Assembly: GCA_028709215.1 (NCBI GenBank)
Contig: JAQVXI010000023.1
Span: 1-32,032 of the forward strand
Direction: 5' to 3'
Source of the DNA: Bacteroidales bacterium
GTDB taxonomy: Bacteria > Bacteroidota > Bacteroidia > Bacteroidales > UBA1402
Length of the DNA: 32,032 nt
In this document: positions 1 to 8,623 of the stretch, one piece after another
Numbering within the stretch: position 1 is the first letter of the stretch
Layout of the letters: the number at the start of each line of letters is the position of its first letter
Position numbers and translations under genes: made by a program
The notes under the pieces: model-generated
What the model saw: only the letters and a program-made list of their open reading frames with translations
Databases searched by the model: none
Told to the model about the DNA's origin: nothing

Positions 1-22
1 CAGTGCTTTTGTCTCTTCAGTG

Positions 23-610
23 TTATTCGGTCTGCTTATACTGCTGTTCGTAAAGCGCAGCAGCCTGTGTGAGCTCTTCGTACCATTCGTTGCCGAATTT
101 TCGAATCAGAGGCTCTTTCAGAAACCGATACAGGGGCAATCCAAGTGATTTGCCGTAATCAAGGGCAGAAGAACAAATGTGCCAGTGTTGATAGTTTACG
201 GCGACAAAATCTTTGTATTGCTTGATGCGTACCGGATACAAATGGCAGGAAATTGGCTTTTGAAACGGCTGACGGCCTTCCCGCCAAGCCTTTTCAAGCG
301 CGCAGTAACAAATGCCCTTTTCGTCGTAGACGGTAAAGACACAATCCTTACCCTGTACAATGGACGTGACCCGTTCTCCCTCAACGTCTTCGTAGGATAC
401 GCCCTGGTTTCGAATGACTTCCTTGGCCGGTTCCGAAAGTTCGTCCCATACCGCGGGTAAGGCCGCTTCGATGGCTGCCACTTCGTCCGATTCCAGTGGG
501 GCGCCGGAATCACCTTCGATGCAGCACGCCCCTTTGCATTGGGCGAGCTGACAACAAAAGTGAACTTCTAATAGGTCTAAACTGACCAGTGTATCCTTAA
601 TTTGAAGCAT
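23..610 (-). CDS. DUF3109 family cysteine-rich protein
   Basis: This 195-residue protein belongs, by its cysteine pattern, to the DUF3109 group of small Bacteroidetes proteins related to YkgJ-type metal-binding proteins. An N-terminal cluster (C19, C20, C25, C29, C30) is followed by C90, C101, C103, C122 and C146, an arrangement suggesting bound zinc or an Fe-S cluster. There is no signal peptide or membrane segment, so it should be cytoplasmic. Its start lies 18 bases downstream of the gpmI stop on the same strand, and no promoter box is visible in the gap, so it is probably co-transcribed with gpmI. The biochemical role of the family is not known to me. The family call is fairly secure; the metal is inferred. 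Confidence 0.75.
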   Translation of the reverse strand: MLQIKDTLVSLDLLEVHFCCQLAQCKGACCIEGDSGAPLESDEVAAIEAALPAVWDELSEPAKEVIRNQGVSYEDVEGERVTSIVQGKDCVFTVYDEKGICYCALEKAWREGRQPFQKPISCHLYPVRIKQYKDFVAVNYQHWHICSSALDYGKSLGLPLYRFLKEPLIRKFGNEWYEELTQAAALYEQQYKQTE

Positions 611-628
611 TTCTACGATGGAAAGGGA

Positions 629-2173
629 TTATAATTGGATCAGATTTTTTCCGGTCATATCCTTGGGTTGTTCCAGGTCCAGCAAATAACAGATGGATGG
701 AGCTACGTCAGCCAGGATGCCGTTTGATACATGTGCCTGTTGGTTGGAGCTGACATAAACAAAGGGAACCGGATTGAGCGAGTGTGCCGTGTTGGGTGAG
801 CCGTCTTCGTTGACTGCATTGTCGGCATTTCCGTGGTCGGCAATGATGATGCAATCGTAATCGTTGGCCTTAGCGGTTTCGATGACCTGTTTGAGGCAAT
901 CGTCCACCGCAGTAACGGCTTTCTGGATGGCAGGAACAATGCCGGTGTGCCCCACCATATCACCATTTGCAAAATTGACGGTGATGTAGTCGTATGCATT
1001 GCTTTCGATCGCTTTTGACAGTGCGTCCGCAACCTCGTAGGCGCTCATTTCGGGTTTAAGATCGTAGGTGGCTACCTTTGGCGAGGAGATTAAGATGCGG
1101 TCTTCGCCCTCAAATTCGCTTTCACGACCCCCTGAAAAAAAGAAGGTAACGTGTGCGTATTTTTCAGTCTCGGCGATTCTCAATTGTTTCATCCCTGCCT
1201 TTGAAACAACCTCTCCCAACGTATTCTGTACGTTGTCCTTGTCAAAAAGGATGGTAAGCCCCTTGAAGGTTTCGTCGTAGGGTGTCATGGTGTAATACTC
1301 CAATGGCAAGCGGCTCATGCCTGCTTCCGGCATATCTTTTTGGGTCAATACAATGGTCAATTCTTTGGCACGGTCGTTTCGATAGTTAAAAAAGATCACC
1401 ACGTCACCTGCCTGTATGGTGGCAAGGGGTTTGCCCTCGGCGTCCACATGCACGATCGGTTTGATGAATTCGTCGGTAACGCCTTCGTTATACGATGCTT
1501 GAATGGCTGAAACCACATCGTTGGCGGGGCTTCCTTTTCCGGATACCAGCAAATCATAGGCTTCTTTGACGCGCTCCCAACGTTTGTCGCGATCCATAGC
1601 ATAATACCGGCCGATAACGGATGCAATGGCTCCGGTATTCTTACCGATGTGCTGTTCCAGTTGTTCGACAAATCCTTTTCCGCTTTTTGGGTCGGTGTCA
1701 CGACCATCCATAAAGCAGTGAACGAAAGATTTATCGATGCCGTAGGTGTTGGATATTTCAATCAGTTTAAACAAATGATCCATAGAACTGTGTACACCTC
1801 CGTCGGAGACCAAACCCAGGAAGTGGATGCTTTTGTTGTTTTCTTTGGCGTAGGTGTACGCTTTTTTTATGCCCGGGTTTTCCAAAATGCTGTTGTCGCG
1901 GCAAGCGGCATTGATTTTGACCAAATCCTGATACACAACACGTCCGGCACCAATGTTCAGGTGTCCTACTTCCGAATTGCCCATTTGACCGTCGGGAAGA
2001 CCGACATTTTCGCCGGAAGCTTGTAGTTGTGCGTAGGGGTAAGTGCGCACCAAACTGTCCCAATAAGGAGTAGGCGTTCCGGAGATGATGTCTGCGTTGT
2101 CTTTGTTGCCGATGCCCCATCCATCCAGGATGACCAGCATGGCTTTCTTGCTTTTATTCATTGAATTGAACAT
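629..2173 (-). CDS. gpmI: 2,3-bisphosphoglycerate-independent phosphoglycerate mutase
   Basis: GpmI interconverts 3- and 2-phosphoglycerate in glycolysis and gluconeogenesis, using two Mn ions and a phosphoserine intermediate. At 514 residues it has the usual family length. The alkaline-phosphatase-type metal site is visible at the N-terminus (VILDGWG). The phosphorylated serine sits in [16 protein letters not shown] at about S67, and the later metal motifs DGRDTDP and [10 protein letters not shown] are present. Translation could begin at the annotated ATG or at the second in-frame ATG four codons on; the sequence does not decide. A good Bacteroidetes promoter lies upstream (2213-2242), divergent from the OmpA-like lipoprotein. 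The DUF3109 gene follows in the same direction. Confidence 0.97.
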   Translation of the reverse strand: MFNSMNKSKKAMLVILDGWGIGNKDNADIISGTPTPYWDSLVRTYPYAQLQASGENVGLPDGQMGNSEVGHLNIGAGRVVYQDLVKINAACRDNSILENPGIKKAYTYAKENNKSIHFLGLVSDGGVHSSMDHLFKLIEISNTYGIDKSFVHCFMDGRDTDPKSGKGFVEQLEQHIGKNTGAIASVIGRYYAMDRDKRWERVKEAYDLLVSGKGSPANDVVSAIQASYNEGVTDEFIKPIVHVDAEGKPLATIQAGDVVIFFNYRNDRAKELTIVLTQKDMPEAGMSRLPLEYYTMTPYDETFKGLTILFDKDNVQNTLGEVVSKAGMKQLRIAETEKYAHVTFFFSGGRESEFEGEDRILISSPKVATYDLKPEMSAYEVADALSKAIESNAYDYITVNFANGDMVGHTGIVPAIQKAVTAVDDCLKQVIETAKANDYDCIIIADHGNADNAVNEDGSPNTAHSLNPVPFVYVSSNQQAHVSNGILADVAPSICYLLDLEQPKDMTGKNLIQL

Positions 2174-2212
2174 TTATGAGTGTATGTTGTTTTTATCTGC
2201 ATATTGAAGGCG

Positions 2213-2242
2213 CAAAGATACTTTTTTCTCAGCAAAGCCAAA
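2213..2242 (-). promoter_or_regulatory. Bacteroidetes-type promoter for gpmI
   Basis: On the minus strand, TTTG (2239-2242) and TATCTTTG (2213-2220) are separated by 18 bases, close to the TTTG-N19-TAnnTTTG consensus of the Bacteroidetes primary sigma factor. The predicted transcript would start about 35 bases before the gpmI ATG. Confidence 0.7.
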
Positions 2243-2280
2243 TCAAAGGCAGTGATATTATGCCGAATCAAAAATTATTG

Positions 2281-2288
2281 TACTTTTG
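2281..2288 (+). promoter_or_regulatory. Promoter -7 box for the OmpA-family lipoprotein gene
   Basis: TACTTTTG matches the TAnnTTTG box exactly and lies about 50 bases before the ATG. The expected -33 position holds only a degenerate TTATG (2258-2262). The box is divergent from the gpmI promoter. A 6-2-6 inverted repeat sits just downstream at 2305-2318. Confidence 0.6.
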
Positions 2289-2304
2289 CATCAATACAGT
2301 GGAA

Positions 2305-2318
2305 GTAAACACGTTTAC
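2305..2318 (+). repeat. Perfect short inverted repeat in the lipoprotein leader
   Basis: GTAAAC and GTTTAC are perfect complements separated by two bases. They lie about 20 bases after the -7 box and 20 bases before the ATG. The element could be an operator, or a leader hairpin too small to be stable by itself. Function is unknown. Confidence 0.4.
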
Positions 2319-2338
2319 AAATTAAAAAAAGAAACATT

Positions 2339-3010
2339 ATGAGAATCGATCGATTATTGCTTGTTGGAGCGCTTAGCCTCTCTATGGTTTTTACCGGTTG
2401 CAAATCCTGGAACAACATGGCCAAAGGAGCAACGATAGGAACCGTTGCCGGTGCTGCCGTTGGAGCCGGTGTGGGTAAATTATTGGGAAATACGGCTGTT
2501 GGGGCAATTGCCGGAGCAGCGGTTGGTGGAACTACTGGTACGCTTATCGGCCGTAAGATGGACAAACAAGCGGCCGAATTGGAAGAGCAACTAGGCAACA
2601 ATGCAGACGTTGAACGCATTGGTGAAGGCATTAAAGTTACGTTTGATTCGGGTATCCTTTTCCAAACAGGCAAAGCCGATTTGAATGCTTCATCCAAAAC
2701 CGCTTTGACAAAATTTGCTGCAACGCTGATCGAATATCCGGATACGGATGTGATGGTTTACGGACATACCGACAGCACCGGTTCGGATGCAATCAATCAA
2801 CCTTTATCTGAAAATCGTGCAGCAGCCGTCAAAGCATATCTTGTTTCGCAGGGTGTTGCCGGTTCTCGCATTACCACGCAAGGTCTTGGATCTTCTGCTC
2901 CTGTTGCCAGCAACGATACCGAAGCCGGTCGTTCACAAAACAGACGTGTTGAGGTTGCCATTACTGCCAACGAAGAGATGTTGAAAAAGGCTCAGGAAGG
3001 TCAACTTTAA
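2339..3010 (+). CDS. OmpA-family outer-membrane lipoprotein with glycine zipper
   Basis: The 223-residue protein starts with a short basic N-terminus, a hydrophobic stretch and a lipobox-like VFTGC, predicting lipidation at C21. Residues about 30-75 form a glycine-zipper region rich in GxxxG repeats. After a linker comes a C-terminal OmpA-like peptidoglycan-binding domain (about 100-215) with the motifs VYGHTDSTG, LSENRAAAVKAYL and SQNRRVEVAI. The layout resembles the YiaD/Pal type, which tethers the outer membrane to peptidoglycan. It is a single gene: divergent from gpmI upstream, and separated from rimP by a fresh promoter. The ATG fits a leader of about 45 bases after its promoter box. 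The exact cellular role is not determined by the sequence. Confidence 0.9.
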   Translation: MRIDRLLLVGALSLSMVFTGCKSWNNMAKGATIGTVAGAAVGAGVGKLLGNTAVGAIAGAAVGGTTGTLIGRKMDKQAAELEEQLGNNADVERIGEGIKVTFDSGILFQTGKADLNASSKTALTKFAATLIEYPDTDVMVYGHTDSTGSDAINQPLSENRAAAVKAYLVSQGVAGSRITTQGLGSSAPVASNDTEAGRSQNRRVEVAITANEEMLKKAQEGQL

Positions 3011-3037
3011 TTCGTTTACAAAGAATTGTGCATTTAT

Positions 3038-3068
3038 TTTGCAATCGAGCCGAGAAGTTGTATCTTTG
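3038..3068 (+). promoter_or_regulatory. Consensus Bacteroidetes promoter for rimP-nusA-infB
   Basis: TTTG at 3038-3041 and TATCTTTG at 3061-3068 are separated by exactly 19 bases, a full match to the Bacteroidetes primary promoter consensus. Transcription should begin near 3073-3076. That leaves a leader of about 60 bases before the chosen rimP start and excludes the upstream in-frame start at 3026. Confidence 0.85.
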
Positions 3069-3082
3069 CGGCCGACGAATGG

Positions 3083-3115
3083 GTGTGGGGAGCTAAAAGG
3101 TTCCCCATATTTTTT
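3083..3115 (+). terminator. Leader terminator-like hairpin (candidate attenuator) before rimP
   Basis: An imperfect stem (TGGGGA at 3086-3091 with TCCCCA at 3102-3107, extended on both sides by wobble and A-U pairs) encloses an 8-base loop. It runs straight into six Ts at 3110-3115. It begins about 10 bases after the predicted transcription start and ends about 20 bases before the rimP ATG, so it looks like an intrinsic terminator inside the 5' leader. Whether it terminates, and how it would be relieved, is inference. Confidence 0.5.
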
Positions 3116-3133
3116 CTTAAAAATGCAGTATCG

Positions 3134-3601
3134 ATGCAAAAAAATGCACTTATTGGCGTAATTGAAGCCTGGATGAACGATTCATCCTTTTTTCTGGTTG
3201 ATGTTCGAATCAACCAAAATAATGACATTGTTGTTGAGTTTGAATCCGATTCAGAGCCGGTGACCATAGAGGATTGCATCGCATTAACCCGTCATATTGA
3301 AGCGCAGTTTGATCGGGAGGTCGAAGATTATTCGCTGGAGGTAGGATCTGCCGGTTTTGGGCAAGCCTTCAAGGTGCTTCGTCAATATGAAATGAATGTA
3401 GGCGAGGCTGTTGATGTCCTCGCCCGGGATGGAAAAAAATGGACCGGTATCTTATGTGATGTAACCGCTGAAGGTTTTGGCCTGGAAGTTACGCGAAAGG
3501 TGAAATTGCCGGATGCCAAAAAGCCGGTCTTACAAACAGAAACGCTGCATTTTACATACGAAGACGTCAATCAAGTAAAAAATGTTGTAACCTTCTCTTG
3601 A
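3134..3601 (+). CDS. rimP: Ribosome maturation factor RimP
   Basis: RimP assists assembly of the 30S ribosomal subunit. The protein is 155 residues when started at the ATG at 3134. An in-frame start at 3026 exists, but it would run through the promoter and leader, so I rejected it. Supporting features are the N-terminal alpha/beta domain with FLVDVRINQNNDIVVEFESD and DCIALTRHIEAQFDRE, then EVGSAGFGQAF, which corresponds to the conserved family segment usually reading VSSPGLxRPL. The C-terminal domain is an SH3-like barrel. The gene lies immediately before nusA and infB, the classic rimP-nusA-infB order, which supports the call despite divergence. Regulation probably acts through the leader hairpin. 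Confidence 0.93.
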   Translation: MQKNALIGVIEAWMNDSSFFLVDVRINQNNDIVVEFESDSEPVTIEDCIALTRHIEAQFDREVEDYSLEVGSAGFGQAFKVLRQYEMNVGEAVDVLARDGKKWTGILCDVTAEGFGLEVTRKVKLPDAKKPVLQTETLHFTYEDVNQVKNVVTFS

Positions 3602-3629
3602 AGCAGTAAATACTATATCTAATCGTCCA

Positions 3630-4883
3630 ATGGCAAAGAAAGTAGAAACCATCAATTTAATTGATACATTTTCCGAATTTAAAGAACTCAAAAACATCGA
3701 TCGTGCAACCATGGTTGGCGTATTGGAAGAGTCGTTTCGAAATGTGTTGTCCAAATTGTTTGGAACCGATGAGAATTTTGACGTCATCATCAATCCGGAT
3801 AAAGGAGATTTTGAGATCTGGCGAAATCGTGAGATCGTTGAAGACGATGCGTTAGAAGATGCGAATCTTCAAATAAGCCTAACAGAGGCACAAAAAATTG
3901 ATGCAGATTTTGAAATCGGTGAAGAAGTTACCGATGAGGTGCACTTGCAGGATTTCGGTCGTCGTGCGGTTTTGAATTTGCGTCAGACACTGGCGTCAAA
4001 GATTCTGGAATTGCAGAAGGATAGTCTGTACAACCAATTTATTGAAAAGGTTGGCCAGATTGTGAGTGCTGAAGTCTATCAAATCTGGAAGAAAGAAATT
4101 TTGTTGCTGGACGATGAGGGCAACGAAATGCTTTTGCCAAAAACAGAGCAAATTCCGACCGATTTCTTCCGCAAAGGAGAAACCATTCGCGCGGTCGTTG
4201 AGCGTGTAGAAAACAAGAGCAACAATCCCAAAATTATACTTTCCCGTACTTCACCGGTGTTCCTGGAACGTCTTTTTGAATTGGAAGTACCGGAAATTCA
4301 TGAAGGATTGATTCTGATACGGCGCGTTGCCCGCATTCCGGGTGAACGTGCGAAGGTTGCGGTTGAGTCGTATGACGAACGCATCGACCCGGTTGGAGCG
4401 TGCGTAGGTGTTAAAGGAGCACGCATACATGGCATTGTTCGTGAACTTAGAAATGAAAACATTGACGTGATCAATTTTACAGCCAACGTAAACTTGTTTA
4501 TTCAGCGGTCTTTAAGTCCTGCGAAAATCTCATCCATTCGTTTGGATGAGGAGGGCAAAAAAGCGGAGGTGTTCCTGAAACCCGAAGAAGTTTCACTGGC
4601 CATTGGTAAAGGAGGAATGAACATCAAGTTGGCTTCCATGCTGACAGGATATACCATTGATGTGTTCCGTGAAACGGATGAAATTGAAGAGGATGATATC
4701 TACTTGGATGAATTCAAGGATGAGATTGATGCATGGGTGATTGAAGCCCTGAAAAAGATCGGTTGTGATACCGCTCGCAATGTGCTGGCTTTGCCAAGAG
4801 AAGTCTTGTTGGAAAAAGCCGATTTGGAAGAGACTACGGTAGATGAGGTGCTGGCCATTCTACGGTATGAGTTTGAGGATTGA
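3630..4883 (+). CDS. nusA: Transcription termination/antitermination factor NusA
   Basis: NusA binds RNA polymerase and nascent RNA and modulates pausing, intrinsic termination and antitermination. The 417-residue protein has the N-terminal polymerase-binding domain (about 1-125), an S1 domain (about 130-200), and two KH domains. The KH region includes RRVARIPGERAKVAV, DPVGACVGVKGARI and EVSLAIGKGGMNIKLA. A short C-terminal helical region resembling a helix-hairpin-helix follows. It lacks the two long acidic repeats of the gammaproteobacterial protein, as is usual outside that group. It follows rimP by 28 bases and precedes infB by 57 bases. The leader hairpin upstream of rimP makes feedback by NusA on its own operon plausible. 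Confidence 0.97.
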   Translation: MAKKVETINLIDTFSEFKELKNIDRATMVGVLEESFRNVLSKLFGTDENFDVIINPDKGDFEIWRNREIVEDDALEDANLQISLTEAQKIDADFEIGEEVTDEVHLQDFGRRAVLNLRQTLASKILELQKDSLYNQFIEKVGQIVSAEVYQIWKKEILLLDDEGNEMLLPKTEQIPTDFFRKGETIRAVVERVENKSNNPKIILSRTSPVFLERLFELEVPEIHEGLILIRRVARIPGERAKVAVESYDERIDPVGACVGVKGARIHGIVRELRNENIDVINFTANVNLFIQRSLSPAKISSIRLDEEGKKAEVFLKPEEVSLAIGKGGMNIKLASMLTGYTIDVFRETDEIEEDDIYLDEFKDEIDAWVIEALKKIGCDTARNVLALPREVLLEKADLEETTVDEVLAILRYEFED

Positions 4884-4940
4884 TCGAAGCAGAGTGCTTG
4901 CAGTTCAACCATGATGTACTAACGTTTTTAACCCCAGTTT

Positions 4941-7900
4941 ATGTCGATTCGATTAAATAAGGTAACAAGAGTTTTGAATGTAGGAATGTCCACATTGGTG
5001 GAATTCCTTCAGAAGAAGGGTCATGCGGTGGACAGTACGCCCAACGCAAAGATTTCGGAAGAAGAATATGAGATGCTTGTCAAAGAGTTCAGCCAGGATA
5101 TGTCCCTGAAGCAAGAGGCTGAACGCTTGGTACAGGAGCGTACGAATCGGGATAAACAGAAACCGTCCTCAGATGTTGAGAATGAGTCTACAGTGGAAAT
5201 ACCTGCTGAGACCGGAAAAGCGGTGGATATAAAGGTTGAAGACGAGGTGGAGCATAGCAAGCCCAAATTAAAGATTATAGGCAACATTGACCTGGATCAA
5301 GCCGGACGTAGCGTAAAAGTGAGCCCTCCGGAAGAAACCCGTACACCTGAAAAGCAGGAAGTTCCTGAGCCAAAGGTGGTAGAACCGGTCCAGAAGGTTG
5401 CGGCTGCGGAAGTAACGCCCGAAGTGAAAACAATCGAGGCTCCTAGGGTCGAGGCTGAAATCGTTCCGGAGAAAGCGCCAAAGGCAACGCTTGTTGAAGC
5501 TCCTGAAGCAGCAAAAACTCCTGAAGCAGCAATCGCTCCTGAAGTTCCTGTTGCCAAGCCGGTCGATAAACCGGTCGATAAAGCGGTTGTCATCGAGAAG
5601 CCCAAGCCCATCGAAAAACCGAAGCCTGTTGAGAAACCAAAGGCGATGGAAAAACCCAAATCCGTCGAAAAGCCCAAGCCGGTAGAAAAACCGAAATCGA
5701 GCGAAGCTCCGGTATCGGAACCTACCGCAAAAGCAGAACCGGAAGTATTTACGTTGGGGCAGCGTAAAATTGAGTCCAACATCAAGGTGATTAAAACCAT
5801 CGATCTGGATGCACTCAATCAGTCGACACGTCCCAAGAAAAAAAGCATTGCAGAGAAGCGCAAAGAGCGTGAAGAAAAAGAGAAAGCGGCAAAACCAACC
5901 ACCGGAAATACGGCAAACCGTGCACCGGGTAAAGGTTTTGACAAGCCGGATCTCAATACGGACCCTGCCAAAAAGAAGAAAAGAAGTCGTATCAAAGACG
6001 GAAAGGTCAAAGTTTCCGAATTGCCGGCAAATAACGCACCTGCCCACGGAGGCCCAAGAGATTCCAAATCTAAACTGAAGAAACCGGTTCTCAAGAGCGA
6101 AGTCAATACAGAAGATGTTTCCAAGCAAGTCAAAGAAACGTTGGCTCGTTTGACGTCAAAGCCCAAAAAGGGAACCAAATACCGTAAGGAAAAACGAGAA
6201 GCCGTTTCGCAACGACGTCAGGACGATGCCAGTCGCGAGATGGAGGACAGCCGCGTAATTAAAATTACGGAGTTTGTGACCGTCAATGATTTGGCGAATA
6301 TGATGGATGTGGCTGCTGTACAGGTCATCTCTGTTTGTATGAATATTGGTCAGATGGTATCCATCAATCAACGCTTGGATGCGGAGACCATCAACATTGT
6401 AGCCGATGAATTCGGGTTTAAGACCGAATACGTGAGTGCGGATGTAATGGATGCCATCCATGTTGAAGAGGACTCTGAAGAGGACTTGCAGCCTCGTCCC
6501 CCCATTGTAACAGTGATGGGACACGTTGACCACGGTAAAACCTCGTTGCTTGACTACATTCGTAAAGCCAACGTGATTGCCGGTGAAGCCGGAGGGATTA
6601 CCCAGCACATCGGTGCGTACAATGTGAAATTGCCCGATGGACGAAAGATTACGTTCCTCGATACGCCGGGTCACGAAGCGTTTACCGCCATGCGTGCTCG
6701 TGGAGCAAAGGTGACGGACCTTGCCATCATCATCGTTGCAGCAGATGACAGTGTCATGCCTCAAACCATTGAAGCCATCAATCATGCTTCGGCAGCCGGT
6801 GTACCCATGGTTTTTGCCATCAACAAAATAGATAAACCCGGAGCCAACCCGGAGAAAATCAAGGAAACGTTGGCACATATGAACTACTTGGTCGAAGATT
6901 GGGGTGGTAAGTACCAGTCTCAGGAAATCTCAGCCAAGAATGGGATCAATATTGAGGAACTGTTGGAAAAAATTCTTTTGGAAGCAGAATTGCTTGAACT
7001 AAAAGCCAACCCCAATCGCAGAGCCATTGGTAGTGTGATCGAGTCGTCACTGGACAAGGGACGTGGTTACATTGCAACGGTATTGGTTCATAACGGAACG
7101 TTAAAACAAGGGGACGTTGTTTTGGCCGGTACTCATTTTGGCCGTGTAAAAGCCATGTTTAACGAGCGCGGACAACGCATCGAGCAAGCCGGACCGGCTG
7201 AACCCGTGTTGATTCTGGGTTTGAATGGAGCCCCTCAGGCCGGTGATAACTTCAACGTAATGGAGACGGAGCAGGAAGCCCGAGAGATTGCGAACAAACG
7301 CGAACAGTTGCAGCGCGAACAAGGATTGCGAACAAACAAGATCCTGACATTGGCAGAAATTGGCCGACGCATTGCGGTGGGCAACTTTAAGGAGCTGAAC
7401 ATCATTGTCAAGGGTGATGTGGATGGTTCGGTCGAAGCATTGGCCGATTCATTGATCAATTTGACAACGGAAGAAATTCAGGTGAATGTGATCCATAAGG
7501 CAGTTGGTGCCATCTCCGAATCGGATGTCTCCCTGGCTTCAGCCTCGGATGCCATCATTGTAGGATTCCAGGTTCGCCCCTCACAAGCGGCAAGACGCAT
7601 TGCTGAAAGCGAAGGGGTCGATATGCGCATGTATTCCATCATTTACGATGCGATTGAAGAGATCAAATCAGCGATGGAAGGGATGTTGTCTCCCGAGATC
7701 AAGGAAGAGGTTACTGCCAGCATTGAAGTGCGCGAGGTCTTCCGAATTACAAAAGTCGGCACGGTTGCCGGTTGTATGGTGAAGGAAGGCAAGGTCAAAC
7801 GCGGACAAAAACTGCGCTTGATTCGTGATGGAATTGTAATCTATACCGGTGAAATGGGTGCGCTTAAACGTTTTAAAGAAGACGTGAAGGAAGTCAACTC

Positions 7901-8000
7901 CGGTTACGAATGCGGGGTGAGTTTCTCCAATTATCAGGACTTGAAAGTGGGTGACATCATCGAATCTTTTGAAGAAATAGAAATCAAGAAGACCTTGTAA
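4941..8000 (+). CDS. infB: Translation initiation factor IF-2
   Basis: IF-2 is the GTPase that delivers initiator tRNA to the 30S subunit and promotes subunit joining. The 1019-residue protein begins with an IF2_N domain (about 1-55). A long charged low-complexity segment follows (about 75-440, rich in K, P, E and A) with an 18-base tandem repeat at 5595-5702. A second IF2_N-type domain sits at about 450-505. The GTPase domain contains GHVDHGKT at 527-534, DTPGHE and NKIDKPGA. The C-terminal beta barrels and tRNA-binding domain contain [13 protein letters not shown] and [18 protein letters not shown]. The great N-terminal length is normal for Bacteroidetes. A strong terminator follows the gene. 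Confidence 0.98.
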   Translation: MSIRLNKVTRVLNVGMSTLVEFLQKKGHAVDSTPNAKISEEEYEMLVKEFSQDMSLKQEAERLVQERTNRDKQKPSSDVENESTVEIPAETGKAVDIKVEDEVEHSKPKLKIIGNIDLDQAGRSVKVSPPEETRTPEKQEVPEPKVVEPVQKVAAAEVTPEVKTIEAPRVEAEIVPEKAPKATLVEAPEAAKTPEAAIAPEVPVAKPVDKPVDKAVVIEKPKPIEKPKPVEKPKAMEKPKSVEKPKPVEKPKSSEAPVSEPTAKAEPEVFTLGQRKIESNIKVIKTIDLDALNQSTRPKKKSIAEKRKEREEKEKAAKPTTGNTANRAPGKGFDKPDLNTDPAKKKKRSRIKDGKVKVSELPANNAPAHGGPRDSKSKLKKPVLKSEVNTEDVSKQVKETLARLTSKPKKGTKYRKEKREAVSQRRQDDASREMEDSRVIKITEFVTVNDLANMMDVAAVQVISVCMNIGQMVSINQRLDAETINIVADEFGFKTEYVSADVMDAIHVEEDSEEDLQPRPPIVTVMGHVDHGKTSLLDYIRKANVIAGEAGGITQHIGAYNVKLPDGRKITFLDTPGHEAFTAMRARGAKVTDLAIIIVAADDSVMPQTIEAINHASAAGVPMVFAINKIDKPGANPEKIKETLAHMNYLVEDWGGKYQSQEISAKNGINIEELLEKILLEAELLELKANPNRRAIGSVIESSLDKGRGYIATVLVHNGTLKQGDVVLAGTHFGRVKAMFNERGQRIEQAGPAEPVLILGLNGAPQAGDNFNVMETEQEAREIANKREQLQREQGLRTNKILTLAEIGRRIAVGNFKELNIIVKGDVDGSVEALADSLINLTTEEIQVNVIHKAVGAISESDVSLASASDAIIVGFQVRPSQAARRIAESEGVDMRMYSIIYDAIEEIKSAMEGMLSPEIKEEVTASIEVREVFRITKVGTVAGCMVKEGKVKRGQKLRLIRDGIVIYTGEMGALKRFKEDVKEVNSGYECGVSFSNYQDLKVGDIIESFEEIEIKKTL
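5595..5702 (+). repeat. Six-unit 18-base coding tandem repeat in infB
   Basis: Six consecutive six-codon units encode variants of EKPKPV ([36 protein letters not shown]). They form part of the flexible linker of IF-2. The nucleotide copies differ at synonymous positions, so the repeat is not recent. It sits in a wider K/P/E-rich region. Confidence 0.9.
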
Positions 8001-8022
8001 CAACAACTCTTTTTGCAACACC

Positions 8023-8065
8023 AAAAAACACCTGAATCGATTCGCATACTGTTCAGGTGTTTTTT
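8023..8065 (+). terminator. Intrinsic terminator after infB
   Basis: A perfect 14-base inverted repeat (AAAAAACACCTGAA at 8023-8036 and its complement at 8052-8065) flanks a 15-base loop. The stem carries its own A-tract and T-tract, so it could work in both orientations. It ends the rimP-nusA-infB operon 23 bases after the infB stop. Confidence 0.9.
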
Positions 8066-8066
8066 G

Positions 8067-8074
8067 TATTTTTG
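8067..8074 (+). promoter_or_regulatory. Promoter -7 box for the cvpA-suf operon
   Basis: TATTTTTG matches TAnnTTTG and begins two bases after the infB terminator stem. No clear TTTG lies 19 bases upstream, since that position falls in the terminator loop. The box ends seven bases before the cvpA ATG, so the transcript would be leaderless or nearly so. Confidence 0.5.
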
Positions 8075-8080
8075 CATGAC

Positions 8081-8623
8081 ATGAATGGAATCGATGTTTT
8101 CATTGGTATAATCCTTCTGATTGGTCTTTTCCAAGGACTGAAGAATGGTTTCTTCTCGGAAATCGGAAGTTTGCTGGGCCTGATCGTTGGCTTATGGGTA
8201 GCTGTGGTCTATCACAACGATGTCGAATACCTTTTGGCGCAGCAGTTTACCTTGGGCGAGGGGTGGTTGCACCTACTGGGCTTTTTGTTGCCTTTCGTCG
8301 TTTTGTACATTATCTTTTTGGCCATATCCGGATTGATTTCCGCCCTATTTAAGGCAATTTCACTCAATTGGGTGAACCGTTTGGCCGGAGGATTGTTTTG
8401 CTTAATCAAGGGTCTGTTTTTTATGAGTATTCTGGTGAATGTTTATCAACGTATGGATGCCGAATACCATTTATTGGGAAAAGACCGTGTAGCGGACTCT
8501 TTCTTCTATGAACCGGTCAAAGAGTTTGCCCCGATGCTAATCCCGACATTCAAAGATCTTTTTAACAAACACTTCGATGGAGATACATCGGAGGAAGATA
8601 TGAATCAAATACACGTAGTGTAA
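8081..8623 (+). CDS. CvpA family membrane protein
   Basis: This 180-residue integral membrane protein belongs to the CvpA family, named after colicin V production. It starts [19 protein letters not shown], with the family's typical LxxGxxxGxxxG-like first helix, and continues with three or four further hydrophobic helices. It ends in an acidic tail. I chose the ATG at 8081 rather than the GTG at 8057, because the GTG lies inside the terminator arm. Its TAA overlaps the sufB ATG by one base, so it is translationally coupled to the SUF operon. CvpA proteins have been linked to envelope homeostasis; their molecular activity is unclear. Confidence 0.85.
   Translation: MNGIDVFIGIILLIGLFQGLKNGFFSEIGSLLGLIVGLWVAVVYHNDVEYLLAQQFTLGEGWLHLLGFLLPFVVLYIIFLAISGLISALFKAISLNWVNRLAGGLFCLIKGLFFMSILVNVYQRMDAEYHLLGKDRVADSFFYEPVKEFAPMLIPTFKDLFNKHFDGDTSEEDMNQIHVV

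Noticed and set aside
3026-3133. Upstream extension of rimP to an earlier in-frame start
   Set aside because: It runs through the consensus promoter and the leader hairpin, and the added residues have no RimP similarity.
5595-5702. Short direct repeats resembling a CRISPR-like or satellite array
   Set aside because: The units are contiguous, in frame, and encode EKPKPV variants within IF-2; there are no spacers.
5268-6128. 286-codon antisense frame opposite infB
   Set aside because: It consists of F/R/L-rich low complexity that mirrors the K/P/E-rich coding repeat of IF-2, so it is a shadow.
6156-6878. 240-codon antisense frame opposite the IF-2 GTPase domain
   Set aside because: The opposite strand encodes the highly conserved GTPase domain; no motif or initiation signal supports the antisense frame.
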